Shown here: positions 10,632-22,514 of the stretch, piece by piece
Layout of the letters: each line of letters starts with the position of its first letter
How positions within the stretch are numbered: position 1 is the first letter of the stretch
Assembly (NCBI GenBank): GCA_025201375.1
Contig: JAIWZP010000060.1
Coordinates: 62,001 to 126,000 of the forward strand
Length of the DNA stretch: 64,000 nt
Direction: 5' to 3'
Origin: Gongronella butleri
Taxonomy: Eukaryota > Mucoromycota > Mucoromycetes > Mucorales > Cunninghamellaceae
The notes under the pieces: generated by a model
The model's database searches: none
The model's input: the letters and a program-made list of their open reading frames with translations, nothing else
What the model was told of the DNA's origin: nothing
Position numbers and translations under genes: made by a program

Positions 10632-13600
10632 GCGGCGCGGGTATACACAAAGAAGAAAATGAAGGAATCGACGTCGAAGCGTGGCCTGAAACCGGGAAAA
10701 GGGCAATGAATAGGGAAAAGAAAGGAGGAAAACGCGAATGAGAGAGGGCCCAAAAAAAAAGGGATTTCAATTGCCGTCCTTCATAACATCGCCTCTGCCA
10801 GAACATGATGAAATCCCCACAAATGACTCAAAATTATGCAAAAGAACCACTCTGACACTATCATGTGTTTCTTATCCCCCAGTGTCCATCTAGAGCTGCC
10901 TTCTTGGCCTACGAAACAACATTAAAAGGCTGTCACATCGCAAATTTGGACAATAAGCGCGTTTTTTTCCAAAATACGCGTTGGTGAAAAAAGGCAACAT
11001 GGCCACAAGGTTGACGATGGAAAGAGATACACAGTGAATACTAGGAAGAAAAAAAGAAAATGAGAGACAAGATCAAAAGAGGTTGAAACAATCAGGTTTT
11101 AAATTTTTATGCATAGTCATAGATTGGCGCGAAAATTCAATGCGCTTCTTGCTACAGATGAAAGAGGAATAAGCAGGTATTCATTTGATCCCCTCCTTGT
11201 GTCGTTGTGAGCACAACTGCGGAAACGATACTTGTTTGAATTTTTTGCGAGGCCGCGACGATTTTCACACAAAAAAATCCAAGTCCTCATATCATTCTCA
11301 AACTTACACGGAAGGTAGGTGCCATGGAACACTTCACAGTGAAACAAGTTTCAAGGAAATGTACCTTGTGGATGTCGAGAAAGTGGCATTTGGAGCTGCA
11401 AGAAATGCACTTTTCAAATGCTCATCTTTCGACGACAAAACGCGCTAGTGCCGATCTGTCAATGATTTGTAGGAGAGAATCCTCGAAAGAATCATGTTCA
11501 TGTACCGTCCCGCCTAGTGCTATTGTATGATAAGGAATTTGGACGCGTTCAAAATCACTGGTTTTTCGACGCGTCCTAAATTCCGCGGAAACGCGTTATT
11601 CAAATGACCATCCATGCTGTCAAACGCGCGTGGCTGAAATGCGCGACATCCCATTTTTTGGGGACCGCTAGAGCGCGTGTTCGTCAAACGCCACCCATTT
11701 GAAAATACGACTTTTTATGATTTAAAAGTTGATTATCTCCTGAACTTGCTTTACAATGCTCGACCCTTACCAGCGTAAGAAATGATGAGGGAAGAACGAT
11801 GGTGCTATCCCCTAAATTTCGCGGCGATCTAGCGACCCTTTTTGGTTTTTGATTTTTGGCAAAGGGGTCATCCACGGATTTTGGTCATTTTTCATTTTGG
11901 CCACTGCTCGTCGCCAACACGACCTAGAGAAGCCCGAGTGGGCTTGAATGACAGCCTGTTGCGCAACCTTACAGTACGGCACAAGAATCGGTTAAAAGGC
12001 TTCAGGAGGTGCTTGAAATCGCCGAAATGGATGTTTATCATGTTTTTGCATTTTACTCGCGTCGGATGGGTGATGCGAGAGAGCAATCGCGACGCCATTT
12101 GAGAGCCATGAGGCTGTACTACCATTTGTCTACGCAGAGCATCTCCGGGTATCCTGCTGCTTCTCGAACAAATCGCGTAGTTTGCATTAAAAAAAAAAAG
12201 AATTTGGCCCCCCTGCTCTAAAATTCTTGTATTGAAATTGAATCCACGGGGCCCATAATCGCGTGGTGCTGTCGGGATGGCCAAAAAAAAAAAAAAAAAA
12301 AAAAAAAAACAAGGGCGCAACTGCGCTTTCGATTCCCCGCTTCCCGGACGGGGACTTGATCTCACAATCACCAGCTTGTCTCGCAAGCAAAAAAACAAAC
12401 GAACTAACTGATTTTTTTGGAAATTTTGTCTCTCGCATTTTCCCGGCGCGTTTGATCAGCCAAAAACCACGGTTTAACCGCTCCAGAGGCACTTTGTATT
12501 GATTGTCTGGTGTTTGGGAGTCATTTAGAGCAAAAAGAGGTCATTGGTGGGGTTTGAAGGATGCCTCAGGCACTGGTGATTGCCGGTATCCATGATGAAT
12601 TGGGACGCCAAAAATAGCAATGACTGCCAGCAACATTCACCGTGGTAGCAAGAAAAAGAGCTTGTTTGTGCCTACATTGCATTTTCAGAGCCATCCAATG
12701 TGTTTTAATTGATACTTGTGCTATTTCCCGTTTTTAGGGTGCTTTTGGGGCTGTTTGGACGATATTGGAAGCGAGAAAAAAATTAAAAAGCACCATATTC
12801 ACAAATGGAGCGATAGAGAAGCTGCCGCGATTGACGCAGCCCAGGAGCTCATCCTTGCCTGTGCTTTAAAACATGCTTTTTATTCTATCTTTGAATGGAT
12901 TGACCGAAAAAAATCAGGCCATTCCTGATAAGACTCGTCGACGAGACGCAAAAGAAGAATACGCGCTTAAATGCTTGTTTTGGCTGATTTCGGGCCTTGG
13001 TCGGCCCCGGGCGCGATCCACCATCTCCAAAGATGATTTTTCCTCTATTATCATCCTCTGGGCACGTGTGGGTGCAATTTACAGTCATTTGAAGCAAAAA
13101 CACAAAAGTTGAAAATTCAAAAGAGCGTATTTACAAGTTCAAGTTGGCTTTTTCGTAAAGAATGTTGCATCAACCCACAAACGTGCAATGGTTTGCTCTC
13201 AAAGCGTTAAAAATACTCCAAAGGGTCCAATTGACTCATACATGCATTGAAACGATGCATTTTCATTGTGAAATTGCTTCAAACCAGCCGTCGACGCGTT
13301 CAGCAGAAACTCGCAAACGACGCGCCTGTACCTGCCTAATTAGGCAGGTACAGATTTGATGCGGTGGCATCTGACGGCTGTCACCTCACCCCGAGGCGGC
13401 TCATCCTTGCGGCAATTTGCCTTTTTTTTTTTTCATCCATTTGCTCTCTTCCATCTCATTCCCACCATCACTAGCGCCTCAATCACATGCCTGGTCACAT
13501 GTATAGCTGCCTTGCACGCGTCTAGGGCCCGGAACGACACATGATGCTTTTTTTTTCTTGCGTCGCAGCGCAAACCTCGCAAAAAGCCAAATTCGGGGGC

Positions 13601-14048
13601 GACCTCAGCTGACCTCCATGGAAATTGGATAGAAAAAAAAAAAAAAAAGAAAACAAGGGGCGTGTTGCCATCCCTACCGCATCTCCGTCACGCGCTGTTG
13701 CCTATTGGTCGCGCAAAAAGTCACCGCGCAATCGGTATTTTCGCTTTTTTTTTTCACGGGGCACCGCGTTTTTTTTTTCTTTCTTTTTTTTTTTCTTCGC
13801 GATGCATTGTGCAAAAGTCAAGAATTGGTATTGCGAAAAAGTCTGGCTTTTTTATTTTATGCCGTTAGGGAGGTGGTGAGAGGGAGAAAAAGAGCGCGGA
13901 TACATGGATGACGCAGGGGTGATAGCACGCTCAAGAGACGATGATTTAAAAGAGGAACTGTACAGAATGGGGCAAGTGATTATGGATATGAGGTGGGTAG
14001 TCAAAGGGGGAAAGGGGGGATGGGCCAAGGAGACTAAAAAAAAGGCAC
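10632..14048. other. Intergenic between RecQ 5' end and histone H3
   Basis: No recognised gene in 3.4 kb. Notable items are an ACGCGT-rich tract at about 11530-11700, a long A-tract at 12282-12309, a tRNA-3'-half-like sequence on the minus strand at about 12317-12395, and a perfect 28-bp palindrome at 13326-13353. Confidence 0.5.
13326..13353. repeat. Perfect 28-bp palindrome
   Basis: The half-site CTGTACCTGCCTAA is followed immediately by its reverse complement with no spacer. It sits in DNA with no recognised gene, about 1.1 kb from the H3 coding sequence on its 3' side. Confidence 0.9.
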
Positions 14049-15634
<1,586 letters not shown>

Positions 15635-16086
15635 GCTGTTTAGCTTTTTTTTTCTTTCCACACATCGATCCCCCCTTTCATCTCGCTCTCTCTCTCTGTC
15701 TAGTACTTCTTCATATCCTATCTCCCTCTCTCTCCTCCTAATTCCTCTTAGGAAGCATTGATACTTGTCTGTACATACGAAAATACGATTTCCCAACCCT
15801 CTTCCTCTTTCCAATATCAGTGAATAAAAAAAATCCTTGATTTGATTGTTCCATCACGAAAAACACGCATCTTGCCCTCAAAAAAAAAAAAATAGCGCGG
15901 CAAAGCGCGTCATTTGATCGCTCATCGCCCACTTTTCTGATGAAAAACGAAAAAAAAAGAAAAAAAGTGGGCGCCGCTTCCACTGCATCCTTCACCCCCC
16001 AACCCCCTTTCATGCTTGTCGTTTTTCCTGCGCTCGTTGCCTTTTCCAGAAGTGCCCCAATTCTCGCGCCACGCGGGTGGTCACGC

Positions 16087-16129
<43 letters not shown>

Positions 16130-16551
16130 AGCGAGCGGTCTTTTTTCTTTCGGAGCCCTTGCCAGCGGCCTCTGAATACGCTATCTGGCTGCCAATGGCC
16201 GTCGGCTCTTGACTTTTTACTTTGTCACACACAGACGTAAAAAAAAAAAAAGGCGAAAACACAAGAAGCGCAAGCGCGTTTCAACCAGGACGACCGCGTC
16301 CTTTTAAAAACTTTTTTTTTTTTTTGGAAGATGGGGCCTCAATGGGCGCGTCGAGTAAAGGTTTTATTATGTATTTTTCTTATGTACATAAAGCTGATAT
16401 AGGGGTCGCAAAGATATGTATAATGGAAGGGGAGGGGGGATAAGCAGAGCTGGAAAAGCGTCAAGCTATGATGTTGTGTGGAGCGAGGGTGATCAAATGA
16501 GTAAAAAGGGGAGGGGGTGGTGGAAACAAGAGAAAAAGCGAAAAAAGACGC
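15635..16551. other. Intergenic between convergent H4 and H2A
   Basis: Holds both 3' flanks. It contains the longest homopolymer of the window, 37 T at 16091-16127. An AATAAA for H4 lies near 15822. No gene seen. Confidence 0.7.
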
Positions 16552-16944
16552 TTAGATCTCCTGGGAAGCACCCTTCTTGGACTTGGAGGGCAAGAGGGTA
16601 GCGTGGATGTTGGGGAGGACACCACCCTGGGCGATGGTGACGTGGCCAAGGAGCTTGTTCAATTCCTCATCGTTGCGGATGGCCAATTGCAAGTGACGGG
16701 GGATGATACGGGACTTCTTGTTGTCGCGAGCGGCGTTACCAGCCAATTCGAGAATTTCAGCAGTCAAGTATTCGAGGACGGCAGCCAAGTAGACGGGGGC
16801 ACCAGCACCAACACGCTGGGCATAGTTGCCGTTGCGCAAGTGACGGTGGATACGACCGACGGGGAATTGAAGACCGGCCTTGGACGAACGGGTCTGCGAC
16901 TTGGAACCAGCACCAGACTTGCCACCAGATTTACCACCAGACAT
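16552..16944 (-). CDS. Histone H2A with C-terminal SQEI motif
   Basis: Core nucleosomal histone, 130 aa, intronless. It begins [15 protein letters not shown] and contains [12 protein letters not shown], the acidic-patch stretch [38 protein letters not shown] in pieces, and the docking segment [13 protein letters not shown]. It ends SKKGASQEI. The terminal SQE-hydrophobic motif is the one phosphorylated by ATM/ATR-type kinases in yeast H2A and animal H2A.X, so this major H2A probably doubles as the damage-signalling form. Divergent from H2B across 578 bp. Confidence 0.98.
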   Translation of the reverse strand: MSGGKSGGKSGAGSKSQTRSSKAGLQFPVGRIHRHLRNGNYAQRVGAGAPVYLAAVLEYLTAEILELAGNAARDNKKSRIIPRHLQLAIRNDEELNKLLGHVTIAQGGVLPNIHATLLPSKSKKGASQEI

Positions 16945-17522
16945 ATTTGATTGTTGTTGAAAAGAGAAAAAAACTTGGGAAAAAGTATAAAGAAAAAGAA
17001 AAAAGAAAAAAAAACCGCAAAGGGCCGACTTGGGGCCCACTTTATTTATACCTCCCCTCCCTTCCCAATGAGACACAGCCAAAAAGAAAAAGACGGAGAT
17101 TGAAAAAGCACACATTGGCTCTGTCACGAGGGGTGCGCCATTGACTTTTATCTTTTTTTTTTTTTTTTCATCCTCAAGCGTGCAAAATTGGACGTCCTCA
17201 CCTTGATGAAGAAAAAAAAATTTTTTTTCGCGTCATTCGATGTAGAATGGTCTAGTTCGGTCGAATCTCGCGTCATTTTCGCGTTTACACGATGTTGTTT
17301 CTATGAAATCGCGCACTGGAAGAATGGCGCGGCAAAGAAAAAAAAAAAAAGAGACGCAGGCCCGCGTGCGCCCAATTTTTTTTTTTCAGCGGGTTTCCAA
17401 CTTGATTTGGCGGCTGGGTCAAATCTCCGTTGAATATATAAAGCGAGGCGGGCAACAATCCCCCATTTCTCTTTTTTTTTTCTTCTTTTTTACTTTGTAC
17501 ATATCTCTATATCCTACAAACA
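16945..17522. promoter_or_regulatory. Shared divergent H2A-H2B promoter region
   Basis: Lies between the H2A (-) and H2B (+) start codons. TATA-like elements are at 17042-17050 (minus strand) and 17435-17442 (plus, TATATAAA). CGCGTCATT occurs twice at about 17228-17280, with a related CGCGTCATTT also at about 15907. A common histone regulatory role for it is only a guess. Confidence 0.55.
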
Positions 17523-17882
17523 ATGGCTCCCGCTGGCAAGGCTCCCGCTAAGACGACCGAGAAGAAGAGCAAGGGTGACATCAAGAAGCGCAAGGCTACC
17601 CGCAAGGAGACCTACTCCTCGTACATCTACAAGGTGCTCAAGCAGGTCCACCCCGACACTGGTATCTCCAACAAGGCCATGTCCATCCTCAACTCCTTTG
17701 TCAATGACATCTTTGAGCGCATCGCCACCGAGGCCTCCAAGCTCGCTGCCTACAACAAGCGCTCCACCATCTCCTCTCGCGAGATCCAGACTGCTGTCCG
17801 CTTGATCCTCCCTGGTGAATTGGCCAAGCACGCCGTCTCGGAAGGCACCAAGGCCGTCACCAAGTACACCTCGTCCAAGTAA
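17523..17882 (+). CDS. Histone H2B
   Basis: Core nucleosomal histone, 119 aa, intronless. The basic tail [18 protein letters not shown] leads into the fold [32 protein letters not shown] in pieces, and it ends [17 protein letters not shown]. The C-terminal Lys in AVTKYTS corresponds to the H2B monoubiquitylation site (yeast K123). It ends convergent with the VPS25 gene about 200 bp away; an AATAAA lies near 18042. Codon use is strongly C-ending, typical of a highly expressed gene. Confidence 0.98.
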   Translation: MAPAGKAPAKTTEKKSKGDIKKRKATRKETYSSYIYKVLKQVHPDTGISNKAMSILNSFVNDIFERIATEASKLAAYNKRSTISSREIQTAVRLILPGELAKHAVSEGTKAVTKYTSSK

Positions 17883-18084
17883 ACGCACCCCTCCATCCCA
17901 CCATCGATTCCATTTCTCCTTTTTTTTTTTTTCTTCCCCATCATCCATAATCTCTTGTTTCCCCCCTCCTGCTCCCGTCCCCCCATGGAATATGTACATA
18001 CACATATGAAATCCAGTGTGAATATCCCCCTCTAGCTATAAATAAAAACAAAGCTTCCTTTTACTCTTTCTACAATCGTATTTT

Positions 18085-19033
18085 TTAAAAAAATTTGATG
18101 CCCATGTCGTCGTGGTCATTGCCCTTGAAAATCTGTGCCACGCCGCGCTTGACAAGCACCTGCAAACAAATGTGGAGCAGCCGTGAGTCCATGTCGTAGA
18201 ATTCTGGGGCAATAAAAAAAAAATTGAGACGCGCCAACAAAAAAAAAAAAAAGACAGAATTGGATGACGTGGTGCAAAAGAGCGCACAATCGAGGCGCCG
18301 CTTACCTTGTCCTTCGGCCAATTCGCCTTGCGTGATCTCGTAAAACGTGACAATGGTGTTGCCAAGGCCACAATCATGGACCCATTGTAAGATCTGATCC
18401 GCCCAGTCCTCCGGCTTGCGCCAGAAAAGTAGGACCTGCGTCTTGTCATTGTCCCACTTGGCTGTGCCTATCAAAAAAAAAAAAGAGAGCGTTAGACGAA
18501 TGGGCACCGTCCCCATTTGTTGCCATTCGCCTCAAATTTGCCCCAAATGCCTTGCAAAAGCGCGTCTTGACGAATTTTTTTTTTTACCTTGTTGCACCAT
18601 GTTCTCAATGATTTCTTGCAAGGTTTCAAATGACAGTCGTCCTGGGGTAAGAGAAAAAAAGGTGGCGAGTGTGAGTGGCGCGCAAATTGAGGCCATTGGA
18701 CCCTGTTTATCGCTTACGTTTCAGCTTTTTGTTCTCAAACAAGGGTGATGCGCCGGGCACAGTCGCCTGATGCAGGTTGAGCGTGAAGATATGCTGATGA
18801 CGCGCGTACTGCAATATCAGGTCGGACCACTGCTGTACCTGGCTCTGCCAAGTCGTCTCGGTCGGCTGGCGGCTGCAAAAATAACGAGAAAAAAGGTGTT
18901 AAAACGCGGTTTTTTTTTTTTTTTTGCGCCATGACCCCAGCCCGACGACCAGAACACTTTCACGGGGTGCTTACGTATAAAAGGGAGGAAAGTCGTATAT
19001 GGGAGGAAATGAAAAAGGTTGACTGGATGCCAT
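18085..19033 (-). CDS. VPS25: ESCRT-II subunit VPS25
   Basis: Endosomal sorting component that bridges ESCRT-II to the ESCRT-III subunit Vps20 during multivesicular-body formation. Five exons: 19033-18975, 18872-18718, 18641-18588, 18467-18306 and 18203-18085, 182 aa, the usual family length. The N terminus carries two PPx[YF] segments (FPPIYDFPPFY) of the kind that bind VPS22 and VPS36. Two winged-helix units follow, with recognisable family landmarks: PLFENKKL, LLFWRKPEDWADQILQWV, FYEITQGE and the C-terminal GIKFF. The start is fixed by MASSQPFSFPP directly before the first PPx[YF]. Every exon join preserves phase. Confidence 0.95.
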
Positions 19034-19370
19034 GGAGAGGTGAAAAAGACGAAAAAGAGAGGGTAGTAGGGCATGTGCCTTGGCGTCCCGCATCGCTTTC
19101 AAGTCCAGCGGGGCCGCAGTCCTCCGAGTTGCAAAGCAACCAACTTTTGCACCACAGTGGACGCCTCAATGGCTCGCGACGAAACAAAAAGCCAAGGAAA
19201 AAGATCATCTTTTGAGCCCACTGTGCTCTCAATGGCTCAATGAACCTCCCCAAGACTCGATGAACAGACTGTTTAAAAAGAAATGACGCGTTTTTTACAA
19301 AAAAGCGGTCGCTTCGATCGCAAGTGATAGAAAAATGGCAGAAAATTCATGATTTTATTATTTTATCAAG
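19034..19370. other. Short intergenic, VPS25 to YCII gene
   Basis: Carries the VPS25 5' flank and the YCII gene 3' flank. No additional gene seen. Confidence 0.6.
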
Positions 19371-19896
19371 TTAAATGATCACGGGTACGCCCTCCAGCTC
19401 CTTGTCGAGTCCAATGGCCTAGTGGAATGATTGGTTAGCGACGCGTGTCGCCCAATCTCACCCTTGTTTTAGGCACTCACGTTTCTATATGGCAAAATCG
19501 TCCATTTTTCCCAAACCCTATATGCAGATCATGAGTGATTTTTTTTTCATTTATTTTTTTTTCTTTCGCGCACGTACTTGCCGAGGACATACGGATCCTT
19601 TGCAAGGCGCTCCTCGAGTTCGGCCTGGGACTCGGCCTGGCAGATCATCATACTGCCAATCATTTTGCGCGACTCGTGCGAATCAAAAAGGGCACCGCCG
19701 CACAGCAGGTTCCCCTGTTCGTGCTCCAGCGTCGCAGAAACAAGATGTTTATCCCTGACGGCCAGACGACGCTCCAATGCCTGTTCATCCTTGTAATCGT
19801 CGATCAGAACAATAAATTGCTTGCGCGGTACTAGAATTCAGCGTGAGATGAACGCGCTTCTTTGCACTTTTTGCTTCTCTCTTGCCTTTGCTATTC
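19371..19896 (-). CDS. YCII-domain protein (5' end unresolved)
   Basis: Small ferredoxin-like-fold protein of the YciI family; the molecular function of fungal members is not established. Certain exons are 19830-19578, 19517-19481 and 19418-19371, encoding PRKQFIVLIDDYKDEQALER..., the family core GGALFDSHE and the DPYVLGKVWEKWTILPYRN segment, ending EGVPVII. The central exon begins with a split codon after a TAG acceptor at 19831-19832, so at least one 5' exon is missing. The nearest ATG (19896, MNSKGKRE) joins in frame only through a 37-nt intron, which is suspiciously short. Other upstream ATGs at 19960 and 20012 gave no good donor. Start therefore provisional. Confidence 0.75.
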
Positions 19897-20335
19897 ATGT
19901 TTGTAATTGTTTGCTTGTTTTATTTGCAGTGGAGAAGAAAAAATGCAAGTGGCTGGCCATCTTTTAAGATTTTCTTGCCCTTTCGGCTTTCCGCAGATAA
20001 AATCGAATGCATGACGTCTCAGAGTGTGTCAAATTTTAGGCTAAACCTCCAATTGGCGGACCGCGCAGCCGGGCCACTTTTTGCATGTCATATGGAGGTG
20101 ATGCGTGTGCGCCACGAGAAATCAAAAGACACGCCACAAAACGGTGCAGCATCGATTGGCGCTCGCGCCTTTTTTTAATTCAAATCGCTGGTATCGTGTG
20201 GGAATAGCAAAGACAGAGCAAAGACAGAGGTGAGATTCAAGTAGAAAATGATACGAGAGATCAAAAGCTATGGATAGGTGTGTGCATGGAGTCAAACGGA
20301 TCAAAAGATGCTTTCAAAATGGCAAAAGAGCCTCG

Positions 20336-21932
20336 CTAGAGGCAAATTGGGGAGCCTGCTTCGTCATCACTGGAAATGGCTACAGGAAGGAGGCAAGAAT
20401 AAATGTGAGTGAAAAGAAAAAGAGAGGCCATTGCGCCTTTTCCCTTACCAATGACGCCCAAGCTCTCTCGTCGCCCTAAATCCGGTGATCGTCTGCTTCT
20501 GCAGTTAAGAAAAAAAAAAAACGAGAATGAGCGTGATCCTTGCCCTCGATGAGCCCACGTTTTGTCTTACAGAGCTGTGCCATGAAGGAAATAGTCCATA
20601 TCGTCCAAATCGATGGCAGGGATGTCATTTGCCGTGTCCATGACGCTGCCATCGAGCGACGGGGATCTTAACAAGGGCGACTCGTCGCCGCTTGATGGCT
20701 TGTAATGGTCTTGTGGCAAGTCGTGAGCCACCACGGCTGCTGATTCGTCTTCTGTCGTGTCATCCTCGTCCATTCTCATTTCGTCGTCCGCGTGCATCGT
20801 CGCTGCCGCTGCAGATGTTGAGGGCTCACTGCAAAAAAAGGGGAACGAGGCGTGTCAGCACTCAGTATTCATCCAAATGGAAGAATGGACGAAAAAAGCG
20901 TGTCTTACCTTCGTTTTCCATGGCGACTTGGATGTGGCGTGCGGATACGCGGTGCACTGGATGGAAAAAAAAGGAAAAAAAGGAAAAAAGGAGAACATGT
21001 AAATTTGGGTTGTTCATTCCAAGTCTGGGGATGCCTTACGTTGCAAGTCGCGCGTGTTTTCGCTGGGCATGTGGTGTGGATTTCAAAAGTCGCTGCGCAC
21101 GGCGATACTTGTCCTTGTAATCGCGAATACGATCGATGTTGCGCTGCTGTTGTTGCGAAAGCGACGCATTCTCACTAATTCCAAAGGACAAAAAAAAAAG
21201 GTCAATTTTGGCTACCAGCGACGCGTGCCTGTCACCCATCGGCGCCCATACCGTGCGGTAGCGGTGTATTTGTGAAGAACACAGGCAAGCATGGTGGTCA
21301 ATTCCGATCGCGGCAGCGTCTCCCAATGGCGGATCTTGGCGCGTGTCTCGTCGTTGGTGATATGCGCCGTCAATTCGGCCACGCTAAGGAAAAGAAGGTG
21401 GCCAATTGAGCCATTTTCTCCTACATTTGTCTCTTTTTCTCCTCTCGTTTTTACCCTTGGAGGTTCCTATACGATTGAACACGCTTTTGTAGGCGATTGA
21501 TGCTTGTTTCCAACGCCTCATTTGCCTCCTGGATGTGATGCGCCTTTTTCAGCTGCTCGGTGGCCGTGCTCAATTGCGCGCGGAGCTCCTGGTTGGCCTT
21601 TTGCAGCGTCGCCTCTTGCTGCGAGCTTTCGTGTTCGTGCGACATGTCTGCAAGCTGTGTCTGCGTCTGCGTCAAATCAATGTATAGTGGAATTGTGTGG
21701 CTATTGTGGCTGATATGCTTGCGGCAGTTGGGGCAGCTCTTGCTGTGCTCGAGCCACGCCAGAATACTATCAAACAAAAGCAATGAGCTTCTCATTCACC
21801 CTCGTTTCCTTGGTTTCAAGCCGTTTTTTCTTCTCTTTTTTACCAGTGTGCATGAAACACATGACCACAGCGCAGTGCCGCAAGGTCCTTGAACATATAC
21901 TCATTGCAAACGGAGCAGCTAGCGTCTGACAT
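20336..21932 (-). CDS. RING-type E3 ligase, TRAIP-like
   Basis: Probable E3 ubiquitin ligase. Eight exons: 21932-21844, 21766-21455, 21383-21252, 21174-21040, 20956-20909, 20828-20571, 20498-20449 and 20379-20336, 355 aa. The N-terminal RING uses CSVC...CGHVFHAHC...CPNC, with the seventh ligand region split between exons 1 and 2. A long coiled coil follows (about residues 60-180, heptad-rich with Gln/Glu/Lys). The tail is acidic and Ser-rich (DDTTEDES...). RING first then coiled coil at the extreme N terminus matches TRAIP/NOPO, which acts at replication forks; no clear PIP box is seen at the C terminus. The last two exons are small (50 and 44 nt) and are supported by consensus sites and by closing the frame on a stop. 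Without them the protein would stop at 20567. Confidence 0.8.
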
Positions 21933-22514
21933 TGCAACGGAGACAAGAGAAAAGGTATAAAGCTGTGCGAAAAAAAGAAAAAAGCAAAGAAAAAAAAAGG
22001 AGGAATCTGGGCAAGTGGCTTCCCTTTGGAATCGCCGGCTCAATTCAACCGAGAACGGACGTACCTGGCCATAAATCCACTCACAGCGCTGCCCGGCGAT
22101 CTTGGATGACGTATGCATACACCAAAAACAAAAAAAAAATTAATTTTAATGAAATTCTTTCGGCAACAAACTTGGCTCAAAGCATTTTGTTGGCTGATTC
22201 TCTGGACCTCATTGACCTGTGACCTAAAAAGGAACGTTCTCCGCCGGCCGCAGCAGCTTAATGACAGCCAGAAGTGACGTCGGCCGACCAAGTTTGTCAG
22301 CTCTACGGTGGCAGCGACAATTAAACCACACAGCATCACGGCACGCTGTGGAGCCGCATCATACCTCCATTTCAAAACGACCAAATAAAAAAAACCGCTT
22401 GCATCTGCGGCTGTCAAGACGTCAAAGCTGCGCATTTGCCCATCAGCTCGCTGAAAATCGCGAACGAAGTTGGCACCACTTGAAAGCAGCGCGCACACAT
22501 GTCATTTACATAGC
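21933..22514. other. Intergenic upstream of TRAIP-like gene
   Basis: 5' flank of the minus-strand gene, then anonymous DNA leading into repeat copy B. No gene seen. Confidence 0.6.
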
